NCBI RefSeq assembly: GCF_003259315.1
Contig: NZ_QLLT01000034.1
Span: forward strand, 1 to 64,000
Length of the DNA stretch: 64,000 bases
Origin: Kitasatospora sp. SolWspMP-SS2h
GTDB taxonomy: Bacteria > Actinomycetota > Actinomycetes > Streptomycetales > Streptomycetaceae
Reading direction: 5' to 3'
The translations under genes were made by a program, and so were the position numbers. The first letter of the stretch is position 1. Every line of letters begins with the position of its first letter. Shown here in pieces: positions 26,101-34,960 of this stretch. The notes beneath the pieces were generated by a model. It saw only the letters and a program-made list of their open reading frames with translations. It did no database searches and was not told the origin of the DNA.

Positions 26101-27003
26101 ATGATCGGGGACATGACCGAGCACGCCCCGTCCCCACAGGCCGAACTGGCCGCCTTCCTCCGGGCCAAGCGCGCCCGCCGGCAGCCCGAGGACGTCGGCC
26201 TGCCGCGCGGGCCGCGCCGCCGCACCCCGGGGCTGCGCCGCCAGGAGGTCGCCCAACTCGCCGCCGTCAGCGTCGAGTGGTACGTCCGCCTGGAGCAGGG
26301 CCGGGTCGGCACCCCGGGCGGCGCCGTCCTGGACGCCCTCGCCGAGGCCCTGCGCCTCACCCCGGACGAGCACCGCCACCTGCACCTGATCGCCCGCCGG
26401 GAGACCCCCGTCCCGCCCGCGCCCCGCGCCCCGCAGGGCCCCGTCCGCGACTCGCTGCGCCAACTCCTGGACGGGATACCGCTGTTCCCCGCCTACGTGA
26501 CCGACCACCGGCTCGACGTCCTGGCCCACAACGCGGCCGCCCGGGCCCTGTTCGGCCCCGCGTTCGGCACCGGAGCGAGCGACAACACCGCCCGCATGCT
26601 CTTCCTCGACCCGGCCGCCCGCACCACCCAGCTCGACTGGGCCCGGGTCGCCCGCGAGACGGTCGGCCACCTCCGCACCGCCACCGCCCGCCGCCCCGAC
26701 GACCCGCGCCTCGCCGCCCTCCTCGCCGAGCTCCGCTCCCACAGCGCCGAGTTCACCCTCTGGTGGGACGACCACACCGTCCTCGACCGCGCCACCGGCA
26801 CCAAACGCGTCCGCCACGCCGAAGTCGGCGACCTCCGCCTCCACTACGACATCCTCACCACCGGCCACCACCGCCTCTTCACCCTCACCCCCGCCGACCC
26901 CGCCACCGACCGCGCCCTCCGCCACCTCGTCACCACCCACACCACCCGCACCGCCGCCACCAACGCCGCGGGCACCACCGTCCGCCCGATCACCGCCGCC
27001 TGA
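26101..27003 (+). CDS. XRE family regulator with MmyB-like C-terminal domain
   Basis: This encodes about 300 residues; ATG 26101 and ATG 26113 are both possible starts. The helix-turn-helix (PGLRRQEVAQLAAVSVEWYVRLEQGR, about residues 40-65) and GGAVLDALAEALRLTPDEHRHL belong to the Xre class. The second half (FPAYVTDHRLDVLAHNAAARALFGP, ending in LRLHYDILTTGHHRLFTLTPAD) is the MmyB-like PAS-type ligand domain common in streptomycete regulators. It is divergent from the PEBP gene, with about 140 bases between them; a target cannot be deduced. Confidence 0.85.
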   Translation: MIGDMTEHAPSPQAELAAFLRAKRARRQPEDVGLPRGPRRRTPGLRRQEVAQLAAVSVEWYVRLEQGRVGTPGGAVLDALAEALRLTPDEHRHLHLIARRETPVPPAPRAPQGPVRDSLRQLLDGIPLFPAYVTDHRLDVLAHNAAARALFGPAFGTGASDNTARMLFLDPAARTTQLDWARVARETVGHLRTATARRPDDPRLAALLAELRSHSAEFTLWWDDHTVLDRATGTKRVRHAEVGDLRLHYDILTTGHHRLFTLTPADPATDRALRHLVTTHTTRTAATNAAGTTVRPITAA

Positions 27004-27095
27004 ACCGGCCGGACGGCCCGTGCCCGCCGCGCAGAACCGGGCCCGGGCCCGGCCGTCCAGCCCGGCAGCTGAGCCCGGTCGCTGAGCCCGGCCGC

Positions 27096-27794
27096 TCAGC
27101 CCAGCCGCTTCAGGAGTTCCTCCGCCAGCGGGGCCGAGGAGGACGGGTTCTGGCCGGTGATCAGGTTGCCGTCGACGACGACGTGCGGGGTCCAGGGGGC
27201 GGCGGGGTCGACGGTGAGGCCGGCCTCGGTGAGGCGGGTCTGGAGGAGCCAGGGGGCGCGGTCGGCGAGGCCGGCCTGGGTCTCCTCGGCGTCGGTGAAG
27301 GCGGCGACCCGACGGCCGGCGAAGGCGTTGCGGCCGGTGGCGGGGTCGGTGGCGGCGAGCAGCGCGGCGGGACCGTGGCAGACCACGGCGAGGGGCTTGC
27401 CGGAGGCGAGGGCCCGGACGAGCAGGCGGCCGGAGTCGGCGTCCCGGGCGAGGTCCTCCATCGGACCGTGGCCGCCGGGGTAGAAGACGGCGTCGTAGTC
27501 GTCGAGGTCGACGTCGGCGACGGCCAGCGGGTGGTCGAGTTCGGTCATCGCGGCCAGGGCGTCGGCGAGTTCGCGGGCCTGCTCGGCGCCGCCGTTGGCG
27601 TCCGGCCCGAGGCTGGCCCGGTCGACGGGCGGGACGACTCCGCCGGGGGTCGCGACGGTGATCTCGTGGCCGGCCTCGCGCAGGGCGCGGTAGGGGGTGG
27701 CGGCCTCCTCGGCCCAGTAGCCGGTGGGGTGTTCGGTGCCGTCGTTGAGGGTCCAGTGGTCGGCGCCGGTCATCACGAACAGGATCTTCGACAT
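27096..27794 (-). CDS. DJ-1/PfpI superfamily protein (Hsp31-like)
   Basis: This encodes 232 residues from ATG 27792-27794. It begins KILFVMTGADHW and carries GTEHPTGYWAEEAATPYRAL, FYPGGHGPMEDL (about 104-115) and the nucleophile elbow LAVVCHGPAALL with Cys139. The Glu near residue 29 and His140 complete the usual site. Proteins of this group act as glyoxalase III-type or chaperone/deglycase enzymes on reactive carbonyls. It is divergent from a LysR gene with three copies of one half-site between them, so it is probably controlled by that regulator. Confidence 0.85.
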   Translation of the reverse strand: MSKILFVMTGADHWTLNDGTEHPTGYWAEEAATPYRALREAGHEITVATPGGVVPPVDRASLGPDANGGAEQARELADALAAMTELDHPLAVADVDLDDYDAVFYPGGHGPMEDLARDADSGRLLVRALASGKPLAVVCHGPAALLAATDPATGRNAFAGRRVAAFTDAEETQAGLADRAPWLLQTRLTEAGLTVDPAAPWTPHVVVDGNLITGQNPSSSAPLAEELLKRLG

Positions 27795-27877
27795 GTCGCG
27801 TTCCTCCGAGGGGCGGGCTGCTTCGCGGTTGTGCTCCGACCGTAGACCGGCCGGACGATCGGTATCCAATGAGCGCG

Positions 27878-27906
27878 CCGATGGCAGCCATCGGTTCTCC
27901 GATGGC
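27878..27906. promoter_or_regulatory. LysR-type operator candidate
   Basis: CCGATGGC-A-GCCATCGG (27878-27894) is a perfect 8-bp dyad, followed four bases later by a third CCGATGGC (27899-27906). It lies between the divergent DJ-1 and LysR genes, where a LysR regulator normally binds. Confidence 0.55.
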
Positions 27907-27960
27907 TCGGCCGGCCGCCGTCGGCCGTCGTCGGCCACCGCCCGGCAGTACGCTCACCCG

Positions 27961-29037
27961 ATGGACGACCACCTGCCGCGCGCCGCCGGTGCCGGGCCCC
28001 GGTCGCGTGCCGCCGCCGGATCCGCGCCGCACACCACCGCCACCGCCACCACGGCCACCACGGCCAAGGCCGGGCCGCCGGACCTCAACCAGTTGCGCAC
28101 CTTCCTCGCGGTGTACCGCCTGGGTTCGTTCACCGCCGCCGCCCGCCGGCTGGGTCTGTCGCAGTCGACGGTGACCGCGCAGGTCCGCGCGCTGGAGCGG
28201 CGTCACGGCCGGGAGCTGTTCGAGCGGCGGGCCCGGGACGCGGCGGCGCTGCCCGCGGCGGACGAGCTGGCCGCCCGGGTCGCCGAGCCGCTGGACCGGC
28301 TGGCCGGTGCGACGGAGCGGCGGCCGTCGGCGGAGCCGGTGCACCTGGCCGGTCCGGCGGAACTGCTCGGCACGCTGCTGCTGCCCGCGCTCGCCCCGCT
28401 GGTCGCGGACGGGGTGCGGCTGCGGGTGTCCACCGGGCTGACCGACCCGCTGCTGGCCGAACTCCGTTCCGGGCGGCACGACCTGGTGGTCTCCACCCGC
28501 CGCCCGACCGGCCGGGCGCTGACCGCCGTACCGCTCGCCGACGAGGAGTTCGTCCTGGTCGCCGCCCCCGGCTGGGCGGCCTGCCGGGCCCTCGCGCACC
28601 CGGCGCACCGAGCGCGCGCAAAGGCCCCGGTCGGCCCGGCTAACCCCGCGGAACCCACCGACCCCGCGGACCCCACCGACCCCACCGGTCTCGCCGACGC
28701 GCTCCCCCGGCTGCCGCTGGTCAGCTACGCCGAGGACCTGCCGATCGTCCGCCGCTACTGGCGGCACGTCTTCGGCCGCCGACTGCACGCACCGGCCGCC
28801 GTCACGGTGCCCGACCTGCGGGCGGTGCGGGCCGCGGTGGCGGCCGGGGCGGGGTGGAGCGTGCTGCCCGAGTACCTGTGCCGGGACGCGCTGGCGTCCG
28901 GCGCGCTCGTCCCGCTGCTCCGGCCGGCCGACCCGCCGATCAACACCGCGTACCTGGTGCACCGCCCGGAGGCCGCCGCGAACCCGCACCTGGCCGCCGT
29001 CCGGGAGCACCTGCTGGCCGCCGCCCGCCACTGGTGA
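27961..29037 (+). CDS. LysR family regulator
   Basis: This encodes 358 residues from ATG 27961. About 40 Ala/Thr-rich residues precede the winged helix (LNQLRTFLAVYRLGSFTAAARRLGLSQSTVTAQVRALE, about residues 42-80), so either the protein has a flexible N-terminal extension or the true start is later. The effector domain follows; it contains an insertion with repeated ProAla/ProThr-Asp units (PANPAEPTDPADPTDPTG, about 223-240) not usual for the family. It ends AAVREHLLAAARHW. It is divergent from the DJ-1 gene, its likely target. Confidence 0.85.
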   Translation: MDDHLPRAAGAGPRSRAAAGSAPHTTATATTATTAKAGPPDLNQLRTFLAVYRLGSFTAAARRLGLSQSTVTAQVRALERRHGRELFERRARDAAALPAADELAARVAEPLDRLAGATERRPSAEPVHLAGPAELLGTLLLPALAPLVADGVRLRVSTGLTDPLLAELRSGRHDLVVSTRRPTGRALTAVPLADEEFVLVAAPGWAACRALAHPAHRARAKAPVGPANPAEPTDPADPTDPTGLADALPRLPLVSYAEDLPIVRRYWRHVFGRRLHAPAAVTVPDLRAVRAAVAAGAGWSVLPEYLCRDALASGALVPLLRPADPPINTAYLVHRPEAAANPHLAAVREHLLAAARHW

Positions 29038-29299
29038 TGAGGCCGGACCGATCCGGGGCCGATCCGGGACCGCACCGGACCGGACCAGTGGTTTCCCGCC
29101 GCCGACGCGCCTCTCCCGTCGGCGGATTGACCTTGTCTGCACAACTTGGGACCGAACCGCGTGCACTTGTCCGAACAACTGGCGGCGTTCGCCGGGCGTA
29201 CGCCGACCGGCCACAGGCGGTACTGCGGGCGGTACCCCGGGCGCGCTACCGTGACGGGCGCCCTCCACCCGCCCCTCACCCGCAGAGGTCGTGTCCCCC

Positions 29300-31360
29300 A
29301 TGACTGAACCGAATCGGCGTCGTTTCCTCCAACTGGTCGGCGCGAGCCTGGCGTTGCCGGCGCTGGCACCCAGCATCGCGCGGGCCGCCGCGATCGCCCC
29401 GCAGGGCAGCACGGGCACCATCCAGGACGTGCAGCACATCGTGGTGCTGATGCAGGAGAACCGGTCCTTCGACCACTACTTCGGCGCGATGAAGGGCGTG
29501 CGCGGCTTCGGCGACCCGCGGCCGGTGACCCTGCCGAGCGGGAAGCCGGTCTGGTACCAGACGAACAGCGCGAAGAAGGAGATCCTGCCGTTCCGGCCGC
29601 AGGTGAACGACCTCGGGATGCAGTTCGTCCAGGACCTCAACCACGACTGGGCCGGCGGCCACAAGGCGTTCAACGGCGGCAAGTACGACCAGTGGGTGCC
29701 CGCGAAGACCGCCACCACCATGGCGTACCTGACCCGGCAGGACATCCCGTTCCACTACGCGCTCGCCGACGCGTTCACGCTGTGCGACGCGTACCACTGC
29801 TCGTTCATCGGATCCACCGACCCGAACCGCTACTACCTGTGGACGGGTTACACCGGCAACGACGGGACCGGCGGCGGTCCGGTGCTGGGCAACCAGGAGG
29901 CGGGCTACTCCTGGACCACCTACCCGGAGCGGCTGGAGGCGGCCGGCGTCTCCTGGCGGATCTACCAGGACATCGGCGACGGCCTGAACGCGGCCGGCTC
30001 CTGGGGCTGGATCAACGACGCCCATCGCGGCACCTACGGCGACAACTCGCTGCTCTACTTCAACAGTTACCGCAACGCCAAGCCCGGCGACGCGCTGTAC
30101 GAGAAGGCCCGCACCGGGACGAACGCCAAGGCCGGCGACGGCCTGTTCGACCGGCTGCGCCACGACGTCGGGGCCGGGACGCTGCCGCAGGTCTCCTGGA
30201 TCGTCGCGCCCGAGGCGTACACCGAGCACCCCAACTGGCCCGCGAACTACGGCGCCTGGTACGTCTCGCAGGTGCTGGACGCGCTCACCTCGAACCCGGA
30301 CGTGTGGGCGAGGACCGCGCTGTTCATCACCTACGACGAGAACGACGGCTTCTTCGACCACGTGGTGCCGCCGTTCCCGCCCGCCTCCGCCGACCAGGGG
30401 CTCTCCACGGTCGCCACCGGCGCCGACTGGTTCGCGGGGAACGCGAGTTACCAGGCCGGCCCGTACGGCCTCGGGCAGCGGGTGCCGATGCTGGTGGTCT
30501 CGCCGTGGAGCACCGGCGGCTACACCTGCTCGGAGACCTTCGACCACACCTCGGTCATCCGCTTCATCGAGAAGCGCTTCGGCGTCACCGAGCCGCACAT
30601 CTCCCCCTGGCGGCGCGCCGTCTGCGGCGACCTGACCTCCGCCTTCGACTTCACCGCGAGCACCGCCGCCCGGCCCGCGCTGCCGTCCACCGCCGCCTAC
30701 CTGCCCGCCGACCACAACCGGCACCCCGACTACGTGCCCACCCCGCCCGCGACCGGCACCATGCCCCGGCAGGAGGCCGGGTCCAAGCCGACCCGCCCGC
30801 TCAAGTACGCGCCGTACGTGGACGGTTCGGCCGACACCTCGACCGGCAAGTACGCCCTCGCGTTCAGCGGCGGCCCGGCCGCCGGCGCCCAGTTCCTGAT
30901 CACCTCGGCGAACCGCACCGACGGCCCGTGGACGTACACCACCGAGGCCGGCAAGTCGATCTCCGACGCCTGGAACACCGCCTACTCCGGCGGCGTCACC
31001 GACCTGACCGTGTTCGGCCCGAACGGCTTCCTGCGCCGCTTCCGCAACCCCGGCAAGACCGCCGGGCCCGAGGTCACCGCCCGCCACAACGCGGCCACCG
31101 GCACCCTCGACCTGAGCTTCACCAACCCCGCCGGCGCCGACGCCGTCCTCACCGTCACCAACGCCTACGCCGGCTCCCCGCGGACCGTCACCGTCCGCCG
31201 CGGCACCACCGCCACCCTCACCCTCGACCTCTCCGCCTGCCGCCGCTGGTACGACGTCACCATCACCTCCAACCTCACCGCCGACTTCGTCCGCCGCCTC
31301 GCCGGCCACGTCGAGACCGGCGCCCCGTCCCTCTCCGACCCGGGCCTGCTCACCTACTGA
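29300..31360 (+). CDS. phosphocholine-specific phospholipase C (secreted, Tat)
   Basis: This encodes 686 residues from ATG 29300 (GTG 29291 is an alternative). A twin-arginine signal (NRRRFLQLVGASLALPALAP) is followed by the phosphoesterase domain: VVLMQENRSFDHYFG, the metal-site Asp/His blocks, FIGSTDPNRYYLWTGY and FITYDENDGFFDHVVPP. From about residue 490 come two beta domains (DUF756-like) typical of the actinobacterial PLC group. It hydrolyses phosphatidylcholine or sphingomyelin outside the cell and is usually induced by phosphate starvation; no PHO box was identified here. The length is normal for the family. Confidence 0.9.
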   Translation: MTEPNRRRFLQLVGASLALPALAPSIARAAAIAPQGSTGTIQDVQHIVVLMQENRSFDHYFGAMKGVRGFGDPRPVTLPSGKPVWYQTNSAKKEILPFRPQVNDLGMQFVQDLNHDWAGGHKAFNGGKYDQWVPAKTATTMAYLTRQDIPFHYALADAFTLCDAYHCSFIGSTDPNRYYLWTGYTGNDGTGGGPVLGNQEAGYSWTTYPERLEAAGVSWRIYQDIGDGLNAAGSWGWINDAHRGTYGDNSLLYFNSYRNAKPGDALYEKARTGTNAKAGDGLFDRLRHDVGAGTLPQVSWIVAPEAYTEHPNWPANYGAWYVSQVLDALTSNPDVWARTALFITYDENDGFFDHVVPPFPPASADQGLSTVATGADWFAGNASYQAGPYGLGQRVPMLVVSPWSTGGYTCSETFDHTSVIRFIEKRFGVTEPHISPWRRAVCGDLTSAFDFTASTAARPALPSTAAYLPADHNRHPDYVPTPPATGTMPRQEAGSKPTRPLKYAPYVDGSADTSTGKYALAFSGGPAAGAQFLITSANRTDGPWTYTTEAGKSISDAWNTAYSGGVTDLTVFGPNGFLRRFRNPGKTAGPEVTARHNAATGTLDLSFTNPAGADAVLTVTNAYAGSPRTVTVRRGTTATLTLDLSACRRWYDVTITSNLTADFVRRLAGHVETGAPSLSDPGLLTY

Positions 31361-31403
31361 CCGGCCCGCCCGGCCCGGATCGGACGGTGTCCGAACCCTG
31401 CGC

Positions 31404-31440
31404 CGCGGGCTGCGGCCGGAGCCACCGGCCGCAGCCCGCG
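31404..31440 (+). terminator. hairpin after phospholipase C
   Basis: A perfect 16-bp stem (31404-31419 with 31425-31440) and five-base loop lie 44 bases after the stop codon, followed by a short T-rich bit. Confidence 0.75.
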
Positions 31441-31569
31441 ACCTTTGACACCGGACGCCCCAGTGGTCTAGACCTACCCCGAACGGTCGGCGGGCGGAGG
31501 AGCGGAGGAGCGCGATGCACACGGTGACCCGTCCCGGACGCGTCCGTCGCAGCCCCGGCGCGTCCTGAG

Positions 31570-32256
31570 ATGTCCGCCGCGGTCGAGGCGGCCGGCCACC
31601 ACCGGGCCCCAGCCGGGGAGCTGGCCGAGGAGCTGGTCGGGGCGGACGCCGTCCGCGGCCGGCTGGCCGAACTCGGCGCGGGGGCGGTCTCCCAGGTGCT
31701 GGCGTTCCGTCCGGGCAGCGGGCGGCCGGCCGGGGTGGCGGAGCAGCGCTGGGACGAGGAACTGCTGGGCCGGGGCGTCGAGTTGCGCGTGCTGGTGGTG
31801 GACGCGGTGCGCGGCGATCCGTCCGCCGTGGCGTACGCGCGGCGGCTGGTCGGGCTCGGCGGGCAGGTGCGGACGGTGTCCGCGCTGCCGCTGCGGATGG
31901 TGGTGCTGGACCGGGAGACCGCGGTGCTGCCGCTCGATCCGGGGCGGGCGGACACCGCCGCCGTGCTGCACGGCCGGGGGCCGGTCGCCGCGCCGGTCGC
32001 GCTGTTCGACGGGCTGTGGCCCGGCGCCGCGCCGCTGTGCCACCCCCGGGGCCGCGACCGCGACGGCCTGACCGCGCAGCACTACACGCTGCTGCGGATC
32101 CTCCAGCAGGGCGACACCGACCTGGTGGCGGCCCGGAAGCTCGGCGTCTCCGAGCGGACCGTCCGGCGGCTGGCCGCCGAGGCGCTGGAGGTGCTCGGTG
32201 CCCGCAGCCGCTTCCAGGCCGGGGCCCGCGCCGCCGAACGCGGCTGGCTGCGCTGA
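31570..32256 (+). CDS. LuxR-type HTH regulator (TrmB-like middle domain)
   Basis: This encodes 228 residues from ATG 31570. The N-terminal 160 residues (QVLAFRPGSG, ELRVLVVDAVRGDP, LPLRMVVLDRETAVLPLD) resemble the sensor part of the small streptomycete regulators with a phospholipase-D/TrmB-like middle. The last 65 residues are a LuxR-type helix-turn-helix (LTAQHYTLLRILQQGDTDLVAARKLGVSERTVRRLAAEAL). The ligand and target are unknown. It stands alone after the phospholipase gene. Confidence 0.8.
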   Translation: MSAAVEAAGHHRAPAGELAEELVGADAVRGRLAELGAGAVSQVLAFRPGSGRPAGVAEQRWDEELLGRGVELRVLVVDAVRGDPSAVAYARRLVGLGGQVRTVSALPLRMVVLDRETAVLPLDPGRADTAAVLHGRGPVAAPVALFDGLWPGAAPLCHPRGRDRDGLTAQHYTLLRILQQGDTDLVAARKLGVSERTVRRLAAEALEVLGARSRFQAGARAAERGWLR

Positions 32257-32355
32257 GAGCGGCGAAACGGCACCGCGCCTCGGCACCGCCCCACCCCACC
32301 CCACCCCGCCGCAACGGCGGGACGGGACAGGGCGGGACAGGACGAGGCACGACCG

Positions 32356-32550
32356 CTACCGCTGCTGCGCCCGCGGTGCCCGGGCGTACCCGGCCGGCCG
32401 GGTGGTGAAGGTGCCCCGGCCCTGCGTGCGTCCGCGCAACGCGCCCGCGTAGCCGAAGAGTTCGGCCAGCGGGACGGTCGCCGTCAGCACCGCGCCGCCG
32501 CCGCGCGCCGGACCGGGCCGCCTCCTCCAGCGTCCCGGCCCGGCGTGCGG
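32356..32550 (-). pseudogene. elongation factor G-like C-terminal relic
   Basis: On the minus strand, GGGAVLTATVPLAELFGYAG, then ALRGRTQGRGTFTTRPAGYA and a stop at 32356-32358, match the domain V end of EF-G (VPLxEMFGYxxxLRxxTQGRGxF). Only about 60 residues remain of about 700. There is no start. It is most likely the tail of a decayed fusA paralogue. Confidence 0.6.
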
Positions 32551-32565
32551 CGGGCGCGCCCGCGC

Positions 32566-34026
32566 TCACTCCGGCAGGGCGCCGTCCCGGATCACCCGGG
32601 CGTACCAGTGCGCGCTGTCCTTGGGCGTGCGCCGCTGGCTGGCGAAGTCGACGTGCACGATGCCGAAGCGCTTGCTGTAGCCGTACGCCCATTCGTAGTT
32701 GTCGAGCAGCGACCAGAGGAAGTATCCCCGGACGGGCGCGCCGTCGGCGATCGCGCGGTGGACGGCGGCGAGGTGGGCGTGCAGGTAGTCGATCCGCTCG
32801 GGGTCGTGGACGGCGCCGCTGGGGTCGCTGTAATCCTCGTAGGCGGCGCCGTTCTCGGTGACCAGCAGCGGGACGCCGGGCAGGTCGTCGCGCAGCCGGG
32901 TGAGGAGTTCGTACAGGCCGTCGGCGTCGACCGGCCAGTCCATGGCGGTGCGGGTGCCGGGGGCGGGCAGGAAGCGGATGCCCTGGTCGGCGGGCCAGGG
33001 GCTGCCGCCCTGGTGGCCGTCGCCGCGCGGGGCGTCCGCGGCGGTCTCGGCGGGGTCCTCGGCGGCCACGACGGTGGGCGTGTAGTAGTTGATGCCCAGC
33101 GAGTCGATCGGGTGGGAGATCTCGGCGAGGTCGCCGTCGCGGACGAAGGACCAGTCGGTGACGTGCGCGGTGTCGGCGAGGACGTCCTCGGGGTAGCTGC
33201 CGCGGAAGACCGGGTCGAGGAAGATCCGGTTGGCGAGGCCGTCGATCCGGCGGGCGGCGTCGAGGTCGGCGGGGTCGGTGGAGAGCGGGCGGACGGCGGC
33301 CAGGTTGAGGGTGAGCGAGACCTGCGCGGTGGCGGGGAGTTCGGCGCGCAGCGCGGCGGTGCCGAGGCCGTGGGCGAGCAGCAGGTGGTGGTGGGCGGTG
33401 AGGGCGGCGGTGTGGTCGGTGCGGCCGGGGGCGTGGACGCCGTTGCCGTAGCCGAGGAAGGCGCTGCACCAGGGCTCGTTGAGGGTGGTCCAGGTGGGGA
33501 TGCGGTCGCCGAGGCGGCGCGCGGCGATGCCCGCGTACTCGGCGAACCGGTACGCGGTCTCGCGGTGGGTCCAGCCGCCCTCGTCCTCCAGTTCCTGGGG
33601 CAGGTCCCAGTGGTAGAGGGTGGCGACGGGGGTGATGCCGGCGGTGAGGAGTTCGTCGACCAGGCGGTCGTAGAAGTCGAGTCCGGCCTCGTTGGCGGGG
33701 CCCCGGCCGCCGGGCTGCACGCGCGGCCAGGCGAGCGAGAACCGGTAGGCGCCCAGGCCGAGTTCGGACATCAGGGCGACGTCGTCGCGGTAGCGGTGGT
33801 AGTGGTCGGCGGCGATGTCGCCGGTGTCGCCGTTGCGGACGGCGCCGGGGCGGCGGGCGAAGGTGTCCCAGATCGACGGGGTGCGGCCGTCCTGGCCGGC
33901 GGCGCCCTCGATCTGGTAAGCGGCGGTGGCGGCGCCCCAGACGAATCCGGTCGGGAAGCGGGCGGGCGCGGGGGCGGGGGTGGCAGTGGTCATGGGAAGA
34001 GTCTCGACGGTCATGTCGCGTTCCAT
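32566..34026 (-). CDS. GH1 beta-glucosidase
   Basis: This encodes 486 residues; ATG 34024-34026, with two later in-frame ATG codons as alternatives. The GH1 signatures are FPTGFVWGAATAAYQIEG (residues 24-41), WTTLNEPW with acid/base Glu184 and LLVTENGA with nucleophile Glu391; YFLWSLLDNYEWAYGYSKRFG closes the barrel. There is no signal peptide, so it acts in the cytoplasm, hydrolysing imported beta-linked gluco-oligosaccharides. It is the last gene of the ABC importer operon (gap about 45 bases). With the GH81 enzyme divergent to the operon, the likely substrate is laminari-oligosaccharide. Confidence 0.9.
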   Translation of the reverse strand: MERDMTVETLPMTTATPAPAPARFPTGFVWGAATAAYQIEGAAGQDGRTPSIWDTFARRPGAVRNGDTGDIAADHYHRYRDDVALMSELGLGAYRFSLAWPRVQPGGRGPANEAGLDFYDRLVDELLTAGITPVATLYHWDLPQELEDEGGWTHRETAYRFAEYAGIAARRLGDRIPTWTTLNEPWCSAFLGYGNGVHAPGRTDHTAALTAHHHLLLAHGLGTAALRAELPATAQVSLTLNLAAVRPLSTDPADLDAARRIDGLANRIFLDPVFRGSYPEDVLADTAHVTDWSFVRDGDLAEISHPIDSLGINYYTPTVVAAEDPAETAADAPRGDGHQGGSPWPADQGIRFLPAPGTRTAMDWPVDADGLYELLTRLRDDLPGVPLLVTENGAAYEDYSDPSGAVHDPERIDYLHAHLAAVHRAIADGAPVRGYFLWSLLDNYEWAYGYSKRFGIVHVDFASQRRTPKDSAHWYARVIRDGALPE

Positions 34027-34071
34027 CCAAACGAGTTGAGGGTGTGCCAGCTCATCGGGCGCCGGGCGGGG

Positions 34072-34956
34072 TCAGCCCTTGACGGCGCCCTGCATGATGC
34101 CGCCGACGATCTGCCGGCCGAGCAGGGCGAACACCACCAGGACGGGCAGGGTGCCGATCAGGGTGCCGGCCATCACCACGGACTGGTCGGGGACGTAGCC
34201 CTGGCCGAGCGACTTCAACGCGACCTGCACGGTGGGGTTCTGGGAGCTGAGCGCGACGATCGGCCAGAAGAAGTCGTTCCAGGTGGCCATGAAGGTGAGC
34301 ATGCCGAGCACGGCCATGCCGGGGCGGGCGACCGGCAGCACGATGGAGCGGAAGATCCGCAGCAGCGAGGCGCCGTCCATCCGGCCGGCCTCGACCAGTT
34401 CGTCCGGCAGGGCCTGCACCAGGTACTGGCGCATGAAGAACACCCCGAACGCGGAGACCAGCGAGGGCAGGATCACCGAGGGCAGCTTGTTCTGCAGGTC
34501 GAGCTTGACGATCACCATGAACAGCGGGATCACGCCGAGCTGCGGCGGGATCATCATGGTGCCGACGGTCAGCGCGAGCAGCGCGCCCCGGCCGCGGAAG
34601 CGCAGCTTGGCGAAGGCGAACCCGGCGAGCGTGGAGGAGAGCACCACGCCGGCGGTGACGACGCCGGAGACGATCAGCGAGTTGAGCAGCGCCTTGCCGA
34701 TCTCGGCCTGCTGGAGCGCCTCGCCGATGTTGTGGAACAGGTTCGGCCCGGGCGTCAACGCGGGTGTGGTGGAGCCGAGTTCGGAGTTGGAGCGGCTGGC
34801 GGCGACCAGCGTCCAGTAGAACGGGAAGACCGCGAGCAGGGTGGCGCCGATCAGCACCGCGTAGGCGAGCGGTCCGCCCTTGAGCGGCGAGCGCGCCTTG
34901 CGGACGAGCGGGCGCGCCGGGGCGGGGGCGGCGGGCTGGTCGAGTACGTGGGTCAT
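34072..34956 (-). CDS. sugar ABC transporter permease (MalG/CebG type)
   Basis: This encodes 294 residues with six membrane helices. The permease EAA loop is EAGRMDGASLLRIFRSIVLPVARPGMAVLG (about residues 190-220). FYWTLVAASRS near residue 45 is typical of the second permease in CUT1 importers. It starts four bases after the stop of the first permease gene, indicating translational coupling. The ATPase is absent, as is usual in streptomycetes, where a shared MsiK-type ATPase serves such importers. Confidence 0.9.
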   Translation of the reverse strand: MTHVLDQPAAPAPARPLVRKARSPLKGGPLAYAVLIGATLLAVFPFYWTLVAASRSNSELGSTTPALTPGPNLFHNIGEALQQAEIGKALLNSLIVSGVVTAGVVLSSTLAGFAFAKLRFRGRGALLALTVGTMMIPPQLGVIPLFMVIVKLDLQNKLPSVILPSLVSAFGVFFMRQYLVQALPDELVEAGRMDGASLLRIFRSIVLPVARPGMAVLGMLTFMATWNDFFWPIVALSSQNPTVQVALKSLGQGYVPDQSVVMAGTLIGTLPVLVVFALLGRQIVGGIMQGAVKG

Positions 34957-34960
34957 CGGG

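Noticed and set aside
25201..29439. Open frame of 1412 codons on the minus strand
   Set aside because: It spans several real genes on both strands with biased composition. It only reflects lack of stops in GC-rich DNA.
32280..32340. CCCCA-type short tandem repeat as possible CRISPR or satellite
   Set aside because: It is only a few units of a simple repeat without spacers. No CRISPR array is present in the window.
29276..34030. Open frame of 1584 codons on the minus strand
   Set aside because: It is antisense to phospholipase C and in a wrong frame of the beta-glucosidase. Its Pro/Arg-rich composition marks it as a shadow.
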